Source of the DNA: Ruminiclostridium sp.
GTDB lineage: Bacteria; Bacillota_A; Clostridia; Oscillospirales; Ruminococcaceae
Length of the DNA stretch: 11,847 nucleotides
Assembly (NCBI GenBank): GCA_017550775.1
Contig: JAFZOA010000484.1
Coordinates: 1 to 11,847, forward strand
Reading direction: 5' to 3'
The notes below the pieces were generated by a model. The model had not been told where the DNA came from and did no database searches. It saw only the letters and a list, made by a program, of their open reading frames with translations. How positions within the stretch are numbered: position 1 is the stretch's first letter; every line of letters begins with the position of its first letter. The position numbers and the translations under genes are program-made. Of the stretch, positions 1 through 5,717 are shown piece by piece.

Positions 1-1
1 A

Positions 2-115
2 TTTATGGCGTCGGTGCGAATTTATTTTGTGGTCGGCGGTATTCTTTTCGCTCTGATCTGGTATGCTATCGAGAAGAAAAGAGGTCGTCCCCTTTTTGCG
101 AGAGGGGGTGATTGA
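2..115 (+). CDS. C-terminal part of a small membrane protein (open at window edge)
   Basis: A plus-strand frame is open from the window edge to a TGA at 113-115. It may start upstream of the window, or at the ATG at 5, which would give only 36 residues. The visible peptide has one hydrophobic stretch (about residues 6-20 from that ATG, rich in V, F, I, L, W, Y) followed by a basic tail with EKKRGRP, which fits a single membrane-spanning helix with the positive end inside the cell. The stop lies two bases before the ATG of the next gene, so the two are probably co-transcribed. The family is not recognisable from so little sequence. A small phage membrane protein is possible, but that is inference only. 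Confidence 0.4.
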   Translation, partial: FMASVRIYFVVGGILFALIWYAIEKKRGRPLFARGGD

Positions 116-117
116 GT

Positions 118-744
118 ATGAAGATCGTATCGAAGAAACTCTCGGAGCTGCACCCGATAGAGAAGAATATTCGCAGACACCCCGAAAAGCAGATCAAGGA
201 ATATGTCCGCTCGATAGAAATGTTCGGGCAGACAAAACCGCTTGTCATTGACGAGGAAGGAACAATCCTTATCGGTAACGGCTTATATGAAGCCCTCAAG
301 GTTATGGGCAAGGACAAAGCCGACTGTAATGTGATGTCGGGGCTGACCGAAAAGCAGAAGAAAAAGCTTATGCTTGCCGATAACCGAGTATATGAGCTCG
401 GCTTTACGGACACGGGCATATTTGACGAGATAATCAGAGAGCTCGACGGTGACATAGATGTTCCCGGCTGGGACGCTGACCTCCTCGAAATGCTCAACAG
501 CTCTGTGCAGGACGCAAACGAAATGGTCGCAAGCTATGGCACATTCAGCACGGAAGAAGTCGAAACGGTAAACAATACCGAGCGAATAGACCACAGTGAG
601 CCGAGCGCGGCCGCTGCTCCCCTGTCTGCTCCTGCTGCCGCTGAACAGGACGCGGGGAACGACGAAACACCTTCCGGAAATGCGGACGCGGTTGTTGAAA
701 GAACGATAATATGTCCGCATTGCGGTGAGCGTATATGCCTGTAA
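118..744 (+). CDS. ParB-like nuclease-domain protein with C-terminal CxxC (first of two)
   Basis: This 208-residue protein has an N-terminal ParB/sulfiredoxin-type domain. The pattern HPIEKNIRRH near residue 12 leads to IGNGLYEALKVMG at 52-64, which occupies the place of the usual G-x-H/R-R loop, and ADNRVYELG follows at about 87-95, as is common in phage ParB-like proteins. Residues 160-190 are an Ala/Pro/Asp-rich, probably disordered linker. The protein ends in a short zinc-type knuckle, CPHC at 199-202 with C207. I chose the ATG at 118 rather than the TTG at 112 because a G-rich AGGGGGTG at 103-110 sits at good distance. The 3' end overlaps the PAPS-reductase gene by 10 bp. Family members bind DNA or nucleotides and some are nucleases; this protein's exact job is unknown. 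It could help a DNA modification or a regulatory step before packaging. Confidence 0.8.
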   Translation: MKIVSKKLSELHPIEKNIRRHPEKQIKEYVRSIEMFGQTKPLVIDEEGTILIGNGLYEALKVMGKDKADCNVMSGLTEKQKKKLMLADNRVYELGFTDTGIFDEIIRELDGDIDVPGWDADLLEMLNSSVQDANEMVASYGTFSTEEVETVNNTERIDHSEPSAAAAPLSAPAAAEQDAGNDETPSGNADAVVERTIICPHCGERICL

Positions 745-1886
745 GACGGCTGAAAAGCTCAATATCCGTTCTGGACGCGGCGAAACAGCGGATAAAGAAT
801 GTGTTTCAGAACGGTACAAAGGTCTATCTCTCGTTCTCTTCGGGAAAAGACAGCTTGTGTATGTCCTCAATAGTCTATGACCTGATACGCTCGGGAGAGA
901 TCAATCCCGAACAGTTGACGGTCATTTTTATTGATGAAGAAGGGCTGTACCCGTCTATGGTCGAAGCTGCTGAACGGTGGCGCCGGAATTTCCTGTCTGT
1001 GGGCGCGAAATTTCAATGGTTTTGCCTGCCGTTCAAGCAGGTCTGCGTAATAGACCACCTTTCCGCTGCGGAGAGCTGGATAACCTGGGAACCGGGAAAA
1101 GAGGACAAGTGGATGCGTCCGCTGCCGAAAGGTGCGATAACATCTTCTCCATATCTCCACTATCCCGGCGAAATGAATTATCAGACCTTTTGCGGAAAAG
1201 CGTTCTCGGACGGCATTCAAATGGTCGGTCTGCGGACGGCGGAATCGGTAACAAGGCTTCACGTCCTCGCCCGACGCAATATGAATCAGATAAACAACAC
1301 ATTTTATCCGATTTATGATTGGTCGGACGCGGATATATGGCTGTACATCAAAGAGCGCGGTCTTGAATTCCCCGAGATATATATGCGGCTGTACGAGGCG
1401 GGAGTGAAGAAAAATCAACTCCGCCTCTGCTGTTTCTTCGGGGATATGTCAACACAAGGTCTGCGGTGGGTCGCCGAAACCGATAACGACCTCTGGACGA
1501 GGATAGAACGGAGAGAGCCGAACGCATATTTGGTATTGCTCTACTGGGATAGTGAAATGTTCCGGAGATCGTCAAGCAAGCGCCGAGAGCTCGAAGAGGA
1601 TGAAGATCCAAAAGATTATCGGGCGTTATGCAAGGATATCTTATTCCTGCACCCCGAAAGATACACAATACAGAAAGACACGCTGGCTCACATCAAGGGC
1701 TGGCGTGGTTTATTCATAAAGACATACGGGATAGCCAATCAGAGCCACTATAAGAAGATGTACGAGGGGCTGCTGTATGGAGACCCGAAATCCCGTGTAC
1801 TGCGTATACTGTGGACTACCATATTCACCGACTACTGCGAGGAAACAAAACCTCATAAGCAGAAGGAGGTGAATGATAATGAGTGA
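735..1886 (+). CDS. PAPS-reductase-family (PP-loop) protein, IbrA-like
   Basis: This 383-residue protein carries an ATP-pyrophosphatase PP-loop, SFSSGKDS, at residues 33-40. Two more family signatures follow: VGLRTAESVTR at 164-174, and YPIYDWSDADIWLYI at 191-205, typical of the PAPS/sulfate-adenylyltransferase side of the superfamily. A Cys pair in LRLCCFFGD (229-237) may bind metal or take part in catalysis. The C-terminal third is an extension not needed for plain PAPS reduction, and overall length is near that of IbrA-type proteins. It starts inside the end of the first ParB-like gene and overlaps the second, which argues for coupled translation and a joint function. Known relatives include true PAPS reductases, IbrA and DndC-like enzymes of DNA phosphorothioation. 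The substrate here cannot be read from sequence; a role in sulfur or nucleotide chemistry on DNA is inference. Confidence 0.85.
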   Translation: MPVRRLKSSISVLDAAKQRIKNVFQNGTKVYLSFSSGKDSLCMSSIVYDLIRSGEINPEQLTVIFIDEEGLYPSMVEAAERWRRNFLSVGAKFQWFCLPFKQVCVIDHLSAAESWITWEPGKEDKWMRPLPKGAITSSPYLHYPGEMNYQTFCGKAFSDGIQMVGLRTAESVTRLHVLARRNMNQINNTFYPIYDWSDADIWLYIKERGLEFPEIYMRLYEAGVKKNQLRLCCFFGDMSTQGLRWVAETDNDLWTRIERREPNAYLVLLYWDSEMFRRSSSKRRELEEDEDPKDYRALCKDILFLHPERYTIQKDTLAHIKGWRGLFIKTYGIANQSHYKKMYEGLLYGDPKSRVLRILWTTIFTDYCEETKPHKQKEVNDNE

Positions 1887-2409
1887 AGAGATGAACTTGT
1901 TTGCACCTCTGGCGTCGTTACAGTGGGTAGATCACGATACATTACACGCGAATGACTATAACCCTAACAAGGTTTCGGAAGATAATCTGCAACTGCTCAC
2001 CCAGTCTATTCTGACGAACGGTTGGACGCTCCCTATTGTGGTGCGCCCGGACTATACGATCATTGACGGCTTTCACCGGTGGACAGTATCGGGGAGAGAA
2101 CCGCTGCGAACAAAGCTCGGTGGCAAGGTGCCTGTCGTTGTTGTTGACCACCACGGAAACACGGACGAAGATGTGTACGGCACCATAACACATAACAGAG
2201 CGCGCGGTACGCACCTTTTGGAGCCTATGAAAGCTATCGTAAAGAAACTCCTCGACGAAGGTAAGACCGTAAACGAGATAGGAAAGCAGCTCGGTATGAA
2301 GCCGGAAGAAGTATTCAGACTTTCGGGATTTAACCGCGAAGACTTCCTCGCTCTGATGACCAAAGGTCACGACACCTACTCAAAAGCAGTAATCTACACG
2401 CACTTGTGA
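1879..2409 (+). CDS. ParB-like protein, IbrB-like (second of two)
   Basis: This 176-residue protein has a clear ParB-type core: NDYNPNKVSEDNLQLL at 25-40, then IIDGFHRW at 61-68, which keeps the G-x-H-R loop that the first ParB-like protein lacks. RARGTH at 107-112 is the other conserved patch. A helix-turn-helix-like segment follows at about 124-148 (LLDEGKTVNEIGKQLG). Two ATGs are possible. AAGGAGGTG at 1863-1871 lies 7 bases before the ATG at 1879 but only 1 base before the ATG at 1873, so 1879 is the likely start. It overlaps the PAPS-reductase gene by 8 bp. In the IbrA/IbrB pair of E. coli a ParB-like partner accompanies a PAPS-reductase-like protein and affects gene expression. The same pairing here suggests a joint role, but no target is visible. 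Confidence 0.82.
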   Translation: MSEEMNLFAPLASLQWVDHDTLHANDYNPNKVSEDNLQLLTQSILTNGWTLPIVVRPDYTIIDGFHRWTVSGREPLRTKLGGKVPVVVVDHHGNTDEDVYGTITHNRARGTHLLEPMKAIVKKLLDEGKTVNEIGKQLGMKPEEVFRLSGFNREDFLALMTKGHDTYSKAVIYTHL

Positions 2410-2413
2410 ACTC

Positions 2414-2464
2414 TTTTGCGCAGAAACGCGCGGAGAGACGCTGTGCGGCGTTTCCCTCGCAAAA
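2414..2464 (+). other. Two-part hairpin just after the second ParB-like gene
   Basis: An outer stem TTTTGCG (2414-2420) pairs perfectly with CGCAAAA (2458-2464). After a small internal loop (CA against CCT) an inner stem GAAACGC (2423-2429) pairs perfectly with GCGTTTC (2448-2454). This gives 14 base pairs starting 4 bases after the stop codon. No T-run follows, so it is not a standard intrinsic terminator. It could stabilise or process the 3' end of the cassette mRNA, or be part of the cos region. Confidence 0.55.
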
Positions 2465-2503
2465 TATATCGTAACCTTGCCTACCATTGGGAAAGCTCAC
2501 ACA

Positions 2504-2527
2504 GCGCACGGGAGAGCCCGTCAGCGC
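2504..2527 (+). other. Short GC-rich hairpin
   Basis: GCGC (2504-2507) plus ACGGG (2508-2512) pairs with CCCGT (2517-2521) and GCGC (2524-2527), with an AGAG loop and a two-base CA bulge, nine pairs in all. No T-run follows. Its role is unknown; it is one of a series of hairpins in this intergenic region. Confidence 0.45.
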
Positions 2528-2534
2528 CATTGCC

Positions 2535-2600
2535 GACCCTACCCGACCCCCAAAAGGTACTGTGACGGGGTCAAAATCACGAAGCGGGCTCGTCGACCCC
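2535..2600. repeat. Alternating GACCCC / GGGGTC motif block, candidate cos cut region
   Basis: The motif occurs as GACCC at 2535-2539, GACCCCC at 2545-2551, inverted GGGGTC at 2567-2572 and GACCCC at 2595-2600. The central GGGGTC can pair with either flanking GACCCC, giving two mutually exclusive hairpins. Dyad-symmetric G/C-rich sequence is what a dimeric nicking terminase commonly recognises, which makes this the most plausible cut region in the window. That is inference from position and symmetry. Confidence 0.4.
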
Positions 2601-2603
2601 AAA

Positions 2604-2631
2604 TTTCGCGTAGTTAGCGAAAAAATTTTTT
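2604..2631 (+). terminator. Weak hairpin with A6T6 tract (possible terminator)
   Basis: TTTCGC (2604-2609) pairs with GCGAAA (2617-2622) across a 7-base loop, and T6 follows at 2626-2631 after a few A residues. The stem is short, half A-T, and the T-run is separated by three As, so termination would be weak. The A6T6 (2620-2631) is self-complementary and likely bent, so a DNA-bending role next to a cos site is an alternative. Confidence 0.3.
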
Positions 2632-2680
2632 CTACTTTACTTTACAGATAGCCATTCGGATAGATACTTCCTTAAAAATT

Positions 2681-2694
2681 CCGGCGAAAGTCGG
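2681..2694 (+). other. Small hairpin with GAAA tetraloop
   Basis: CCGGC (2681-2685) pairs with GTCGG (2690-2694), one pair being G-T, around a GAAA loop at 2686-2689. GAAA is a GNRA-type tetraloop, common in folded RNAs and often used in tertiary contacts. The stem is short, so chance is possible. Confidence 0.3.
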
Positions 2695-2729
2695 GCGGGA
2701 TATGTGCTGAATTCTTGCAAAAGTGAGGG

Positions 2730-2791
2730 TAAATGCGAGCAAGGTGGGAGGCTCGGCACAGTTCGGTTAGGATATAACCGAATCGCATTTA
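2730..2791 (+). other. Nested stem enclosing a second hairpin
   Basis: TAAATGCGA (2730-2738) is perfectly complementary to TCGCATTTA (2783-2791), and a G-T pair (2729/2792) can extend it to ten pairs. Inside it, and directly abutting its 3' strand, TTCGGTTA (2762-2769) pairs perfectly with TAACCGAA (2775-2782) around a GGATA loop. The two helices could stack end to end. The remaining internal strand (2739-2761) is purine-rich. Two perfect 8-9 bp stems nested with no gap are unlikely by chance in so short a span. Either a folded RNA or protein-binding DNA dyads would fit. Confidence 0.5.
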
Positions 2792-2859
2792 TGCGGGCAA
2801 GCGGGGATAACTCCGTAAGCTCGCTCCAATTGGCATTAAGACACGGCGAAAGGAGCAAG
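2733..2859 (+). repeat. Imperfect direct repeats at 58-bp spacing, candidate small-terminase binding sites
   Basis: A 17-bp unit at 2733-2749 (ATGCGAGCAAGGTGGGA) recurs at 2791-2807 with 14 of 17 bases identical. Its GAGCAAG core (2737-2743) recurs as GGGCAAG at 2795-2801 and again as GAGCAAG at 2853-2859, so three cores start exactly 58 bp apart. The third copy matches only in the core and overlaps the terS ribosome-binding region. Lambda Nu1 binds three 16-bp R sites in the same place relative to its gene, so these are reasonable candidates for TerS sites. Confidence 0.4.
2793..2824 (+). other. Hairpin with symmetric internal loop
   Basis: GCGGGC (2793-2798) pairs with GCTCGC (2819-2824), one pair being G-T. 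After a 3x3 internal loop (AAG against TAA), CGGGG (2802-2806) pairs with CTCCG (2811-2815), again with one G-T, around an ATAA tetraloop. It starts one base after the nested stem at 2730-2791, so the helices form a continuous series. G-T pairs in both stems lean toward an RNA rather than a DNA element. No T-run follows. Confidence 0.4.
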
Positions 2860-2866
2860 AGCTGTG
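2842..2866 (+). promoter_or_regulatory. Hairpin that may hide the terS start codon
   Basis: CACGGC (2842-2847) can pair with GCTGTG (2861-2866), six pairs including one G-T. The GTG start codon of the small terminase gene (2864-2866) is fully within the 3' strand, and the Shine-Dalgarno AAAGGAG (2849-2855) sits in the 13-base loop. Such a fold could lower translation of terS until opened by ribosomes or a protein. The stem is modest and its effect is inferred. Confidence 0.35.
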
Positions 2867-3478
2867 GCGAGAGCGAGTAGTAATGTAGCGGTAATCAAGG
2901 ACGGCGCGGTATATGTGCTTCGTTCGGGAACGCCCGTGTATGTCGGTACTGCTGATATATGCGCTTGGACGGGAAAGACGAAACAATGGATAGGACAGCT
3001 TACCAATCAGGGAGTGCTTGAAAGGGTGCAGACCGAGCAGGGGCAATTCTACAATGCCGGAGATACAGTCAACGCATACTTGGAATCAATCGCCGACAAG
3101 GTGGAAAATTCAGAAACCGAGCAGGAGAAAAAGAAAGCCGAAATGAGTTTGAAGAAGTCCAAGGCTGCGATAGCAGCTATGGAAGTTCTTGAACTGAAAG
3201 GGAAAATGCACCGCTCGGAAGATGTCGCGGATATGACAGAGGACTTGGTTTACGCCATACGCAATTCTCTGCTTGCTTTGCCGGGCAGACTTGCGGTTGA
3301 CCTCGCTGAAATGTCAGAGCCCGCGGAAATCTCCAACTGTATTCGTAACGAGATTTACAAGATAATGGACGAGTTATCGCGGTACGAGTATAATCCTGCG
3401 AAATATGAGGAAAGAGTGCGAGAAAGGTTGAAGTACGATGCCCGACCCGCAGGAGACGACAGCGAAGAGGACGAATGA
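2864..3478 (+). CDS. terS: Terminase small subunit, Nu1-like
   Basis: This 204-residue protein recognises phage DNA and guides the large terminase subunit to the packaging start. Residues 27-55 form a winged helix-turn-helix like that of lambda Nu1 (VGTADICAWTG, then KQWIGQLTNQGVL), followed by the wing-like FYNAGDTVNAYL at 62-73. Residues 74-115 are charged and probably helical, fitting the self-association region. The C-terminal half would contact the large subunit, and the tail is acidic (DDSEEDE). The start is a GTG at 2864, supported by AAAGGAG at 2849-2855 eight bases upstream; no better ATG fits. The end overlaps terL by 41 bp, suggesting coupled translation. The structured region just upstream contains candidate binding sites. 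Length is somewhat above lambda Nu1 (181 residues). Confidence 0.85.
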   Translation: MARASSNVAVIKDGAVYVLRSGTPVYVGTADICAWTGKTKQWIGQLTNQGVLERVQTEQGQFYNAGDTVNAYLESIADKVENSETEQEKKKAEMSLKKSKAAIAAMEVLELKGKMHRSEDVADMTEDLVYAIRNSLLALPGRLAVDLAEMSEPAEISNCIRNEIYKIMDELSRYEYNPAKYEERVRERLKYDARPAGDDSEEDE

Positions 3479-5381
3479 ACTGCGGAACTTAAACCGCGCT
3501 ATTAAAAAAGCAATAGCCGGATTTAAGCCTCCCGAAAATCTTACTGTATCGGAATGGGCGGATAAATACCGCCGCCTATCTCCCGAAAGCTCCGCGGAAA
3601 CAGGTCTGTGGAGAACATCACGCACACCCTACCTCAAAGAGATAATGGATAGCTTCAATGATCCGAAAGTGCGGCACATAGTCTTTGTGTCCTCGTCGCA
3701 GGTCGGCAAGTCCGAAGCTATGAATAACATTATCGGGTACATTATTTCGCAGGATCCCGGCAGTATCTTGTTCGTCCAACCGACAACGGTAGATGCCAAA
3801 GAATACAGCAAACTCCGTATTGCTCCAATGATACGGGATTGCAAAGAATTGAAATCTCGCGTCGCGGTGAGCAAAAGTCGTGATACGGGAAATACGATAT
3901 TACAGAAATCATATCCGGGCGGCATACTCACAATGTGCGGCTCGACAGAGGCTCATTCCCTTGCGAGTAAGCCTATACGGTACATTCTCGGTGACGAGCG
4001 TGACCGTTGGGCGACTTCGGCAGGAAATGAGGGGGACCCTTGGGAGCTGGCACAAGCTCGACAGATAACATTCTACAATGCGAAGTCTGTTGAGGTATCA
4101 ACGCCGACGATAAAGGGCGCGTCCGCTATTGAGACCGCCTACGGCACAGGAACGCAGGAACGGTGGAAAACGCGCTGCCCTCATTGCAAGGAATTCAGCG
4201 AGATCACATTCGAGAGCATACGGTTTGACAAGGAAGAAACCGCAGCTCCCGGCGATAAGAAGATATACAAGGTCTCAAATATTTATTATATCTGCCCCGC
4301 TTGCGGCGCGATCAGCACCGAAGCGGAGATAAAACGGCAGCCTGCAAAATGGGTAGCGGAAAATCCCGAAGCGCTCTCGGCGAACAATACACGGTCGTTC
4401 TGGCTGTCGTCGTGGGTATCTCCGTGGGCGAGCTGGTCATCTACAATACAGCTTTACTTGCAGGCTCTTGGCAATACCGAGAAAATGCAGGTCGTTTACA
4501 ATACTCGTTTCGGTCTGCTGTGGGAAAATCGCGGCGACCTCGAAAGCGAGGACAGCATTTTGGCACGGCGCGAGCAGTACGATGCTGAACTTCCCGATGG
4601 GGTGCTGCTGCTTACCATGGGAGTAGATACGCAGGACGACAGACTTGAATATGAGGTCGTCGGTCACGGTCATTTCGGGGAAACGTGGGGTATTAAAAAA
4701 GGCGTTATAATGGGACGCCCCGATACAGAAGAAGTGTGGCAAACCCTTGATGATGTTATAAACCACGTTTACAAGTTCGAGAGCGGCGTAGGACTGAAAA
4801 TCTCAATGACGTTCGTGGACGAGGGCGGACATTTCACACAAGATGTAAGATTGCATTGTCGTGAGCGTCAAGGCAGAAAGGTATTTGCTATCAAAGGCCG
4901 CAGCGCCGACGGTGTGCCTTATACATCTATGCCGCGTCAGCAGAAGATAATGAAGAACGGCAAGTTTGCGGGTATGACCTATGTGTGGGAGATCGGAGTT
5001 GACAGCGGAAAGCAGGTCATTATGGATAATCTGCGGGTGCAGTCCCCGGGTCCGAAATACTGTCACTTCCCTCGACGCGACGATTACGGAACAGCGTATT
5101 TCAAAGGGCTGCTCTCGGAACACAAGGTGTATAATCCGAAACATAAAAATCCGTGGTCGTGGGAGAAGATACCCGGACATGAACGCAACGAACCGCTTGA
5201 TGTCAGAAACTATGCTCTTGCCGCCGCAAAGGCTCTCTCGCCGGACTTTGATGCACTGGAAGATAGACTACGCTCCGCTGTTCCGAACGAAGAAACGGCG
5301 GTTGCAACTACCCCTGCGGCAGAGAAAAAGCCCCCGCGTAAGAGGGTAACGAAGCTCAAAGACACATACAACGACTGGTAA
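3438..5381 (+). CDS. terL: Terminase large subunit, GpA family (lambda gpA-like)
   Basis: This 647-residue protein is the packaging motor and the nuclease that cuts concatemeric DNA. The N-terminal ATPase has a Walker A-like SSSQVGKS at residues 85-92 and a Walker B-like YILGDERDR at 182-190. Two CxxC pairs, CPHC (247-250) and CPAC (286-289), form a probable zinc-binding insert. The C-terminal nuclease region shows acidic positions in GVDTQ (D397), FVDEGG (D461) and PLDVRNYA (D588) that fit an RNase H-like metal centre. Length is close to lambda gpA (641). The last 50 residues are basic and Lys/Arg-rich. The start ATG at 3438 lies inside terS, with AGAAAGG (3421-3427) ten bases upstream. GpA-type terminases are often linked with cos packaging, which supports a cos site upstream. 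All key motifs are present and the frame is intact. Confidence 0.95.
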   Translation: MPDPQETTAKRTNELRNLNRAIKKAIAGFKPPENLTVSEWADKYRRLSPESSAETGLWRTSRTPYLKEIMDSFNDPKVRHIVFVSSSQVGKSEAMNNIIGYIISQDPGSILFVQPTTVDAKEYSKLRIAPMIRDCKELKSRVAVSKSRDTGNTILQKSYPGGILTMCGSTEAHSLASKPIRYILGDERDRWATSAGNEGDPWELAQARQITFYNAKSVEVSTPTIKGASAIETAYGTGTQERWKTRCPHCKEFSEITFESIRFDKEETAAPGDKKIYKVSNIYYICPACGAISTEAEIKRQPAKWVAENPEALSANNTRSFWLSSWVSPWASWSSTIQLYLQALGNTEKMQVVYNTRFGLLWENRGDLESEDSILARREQYDAELPDGVLLLTMGVDTQDDRLEYEVVGHGHFGETWGIKKGVIMGRPDTEEVWQTLDDVINHVYKFESGVGLKISMTFVDEGGHFTQDVRLHCRERQGRKVFAIKGRSADGVPYTSMPRQQKIMKNGKFAGMTYVWEIGVDSGKQVIMDNLRVQSPGPKYCHFPRRDDYGTAYFKGLLSEHKVYNPKHKNPWSWEKIPGHERNEPLDVRNYALAAAKALSPDFDALEDRLRSAVPNEETAVATTPAAEKKPPRKRVTKLKDTYNDW

Positions 5382-5392
5382 AGGGTGATCTT

Positions 5393-5650
5393 ATGACTAC
5401 AAGAGAACAGGCGAAGGTCCTATATGAATACTATGACAGGCTGATAGGTAAGCTCACGGACGCGAAATTTGCTCTGCTTGAAGGCGGCGCAAAGTCGTAC
5501 AAGATAGACGATAGAGAGCTTACGCGGTTTGACATAGACAAACTCGGTATGGAAATCGACGACGCTATCAAGAAGCGCTCCGAAATGGAGGCTCTTATGA
5601 ACGGCAGGGCGCCGAGAAAAGCGGTAGCGATAGTACCGAGGGATTGGTAA
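5393..5650 (+). CDS. Head-tail joining protein, gpW-like
   Basis: This small 85-residue protein lies between the large terminase and the portal, exactly where lambda gpW lies. Predicted structure is a helix (TTREQAKVLYEYYDRLIGKL), a short beta hairpin around GGAKSYKIDDRELTR (32-46), and a second helix (DKLGMEIDDAIKKRSEMEAL). That alpha-beta-alpha pattern, with the DDRELTR patch, fits the gpW/DUF6148-type family. gpW seals packaged heads and prepares the site for gpFII and the tail. The ATG at 5393 is preceded by AAGGGTG at 5381-5387, which overlaps the terL stop codon by one base, so expression is tied to terL. Length is slightly above lambda gpW (68 residues). After this gene comes an 88-bp gap with two terminator-like hairpins. 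Confidence 0.75.
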   Translation: MTTREQAKVLYEYYDRLIGKLTDAKFALLEGGAKSYKIDDRELTRFDIDKLGMEIDDAIKKRSEMEALMNGRAPRKAVAIVPRDW

Positions 5651-5658
5651 AATTGGGT

Positions 5659-5681
5659 AAAGGTGGTGCTCGCCACTTTTT
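5659..5681 (+). terminator. Terminator-like hairpin 1 between W-like gene and portal
   Basis: AAAGGTGG (5659-5666) pairs with CCACTTTT (5673-5680), with one G-T pair, around a six-base loop TGCTCG. A run of five T (5677-5681) ends the element, partly inside the stem. It lies 8 bases after the stop of the W-like gene. Strength is probably moderate because the lower stem is A-T. Confidence 0.5.
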
Positions 5682-5717
5682 ACTACGGCGTAGTTGCTCC
5701 TTTCTGCGCCGTTTTTT
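5682..5717 (+). terminator. Terminator-like hairpin 2, with an alternative competing hairpin
   Basis: ACGGCGTAG (5685-5693) pairs with CTGCGCCGT (5704-5712), nine pairs with one T-G, and six T follow (5712-5717). This is a good intrinsic terminator. A competing hairpin, ACTAC (5682-5686) with GTAGT (5690-5694) around GGC, uses the same 5' strand and would prevent it. That is the layout of an attenuator or antiterminator. The portal Shine-Dalgarno begins a few bases downstream, so the element could set portal-operon expression. Confidence 0.6.

Larger units (their letters stand above)
2410..2863 (+). other. Gene-free structured region before terS; candidate cos and terminase-binding region
   Basis: This 454-bp stretch holds no convincing gene. 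It contains at least seven inverted repeats, a block of alternating GACCCC and GGGGTC motifs (2535-2600), an A6T6 tract (2620-2631) and imperfect direct repeats (2733-2807). In lambda the cos site, with its terminase-binding R sites, lies just before Nu1. The terminase genes here are of the same families and order, so position supports a cos role. The G/C-run block is the best place for the cut site and the downstream repeats for small-terminase binding. A structured RNA is the alternative, since several stems use G-U pairs and one has a GAAA tetraloop. The function is inferred and cut positions cannot be seen. Confidence 0.5.

Noticed and set aside
867..1418. Minus-strand frame opposite the PAPS-reductase gene
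   Set aside because: It is antisense to a gene with clear family motifs and has none of its own.
2406..2474. A possible 22-codon leader peptide starting at GTG 2406
   Set aside because: No Shine-Dalgarno precedes it, and it overlaps the hairpin at 2414-2464.
2773..2778. TATAAC as a promoter -10 box for terS
   Set aside because: No matching -35 box is found at suitable spacing, and the bases belong to a perfect hairpin.
2637..2858. A 73-codon minus-strand frame in the intergenic region
   Set aside because: It has no recognisable motif, and the region is better explained by its inverted repeats.
2410..2863. Group I intron or small self-cleaving ribozyme in the structured region
   Set aside because: I could not find the conserved core motifs of group I introns or a hammerhead core, and the flanking genes are not interrupted.
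2614..2880. A plus-strand frame without stops for about 88 codons before and into terS
   Set aside because: It has no ATG or GTG with a ribosome-binding site early in the frame and no family-like pattern. A decayed gene cannot be fully excluded.
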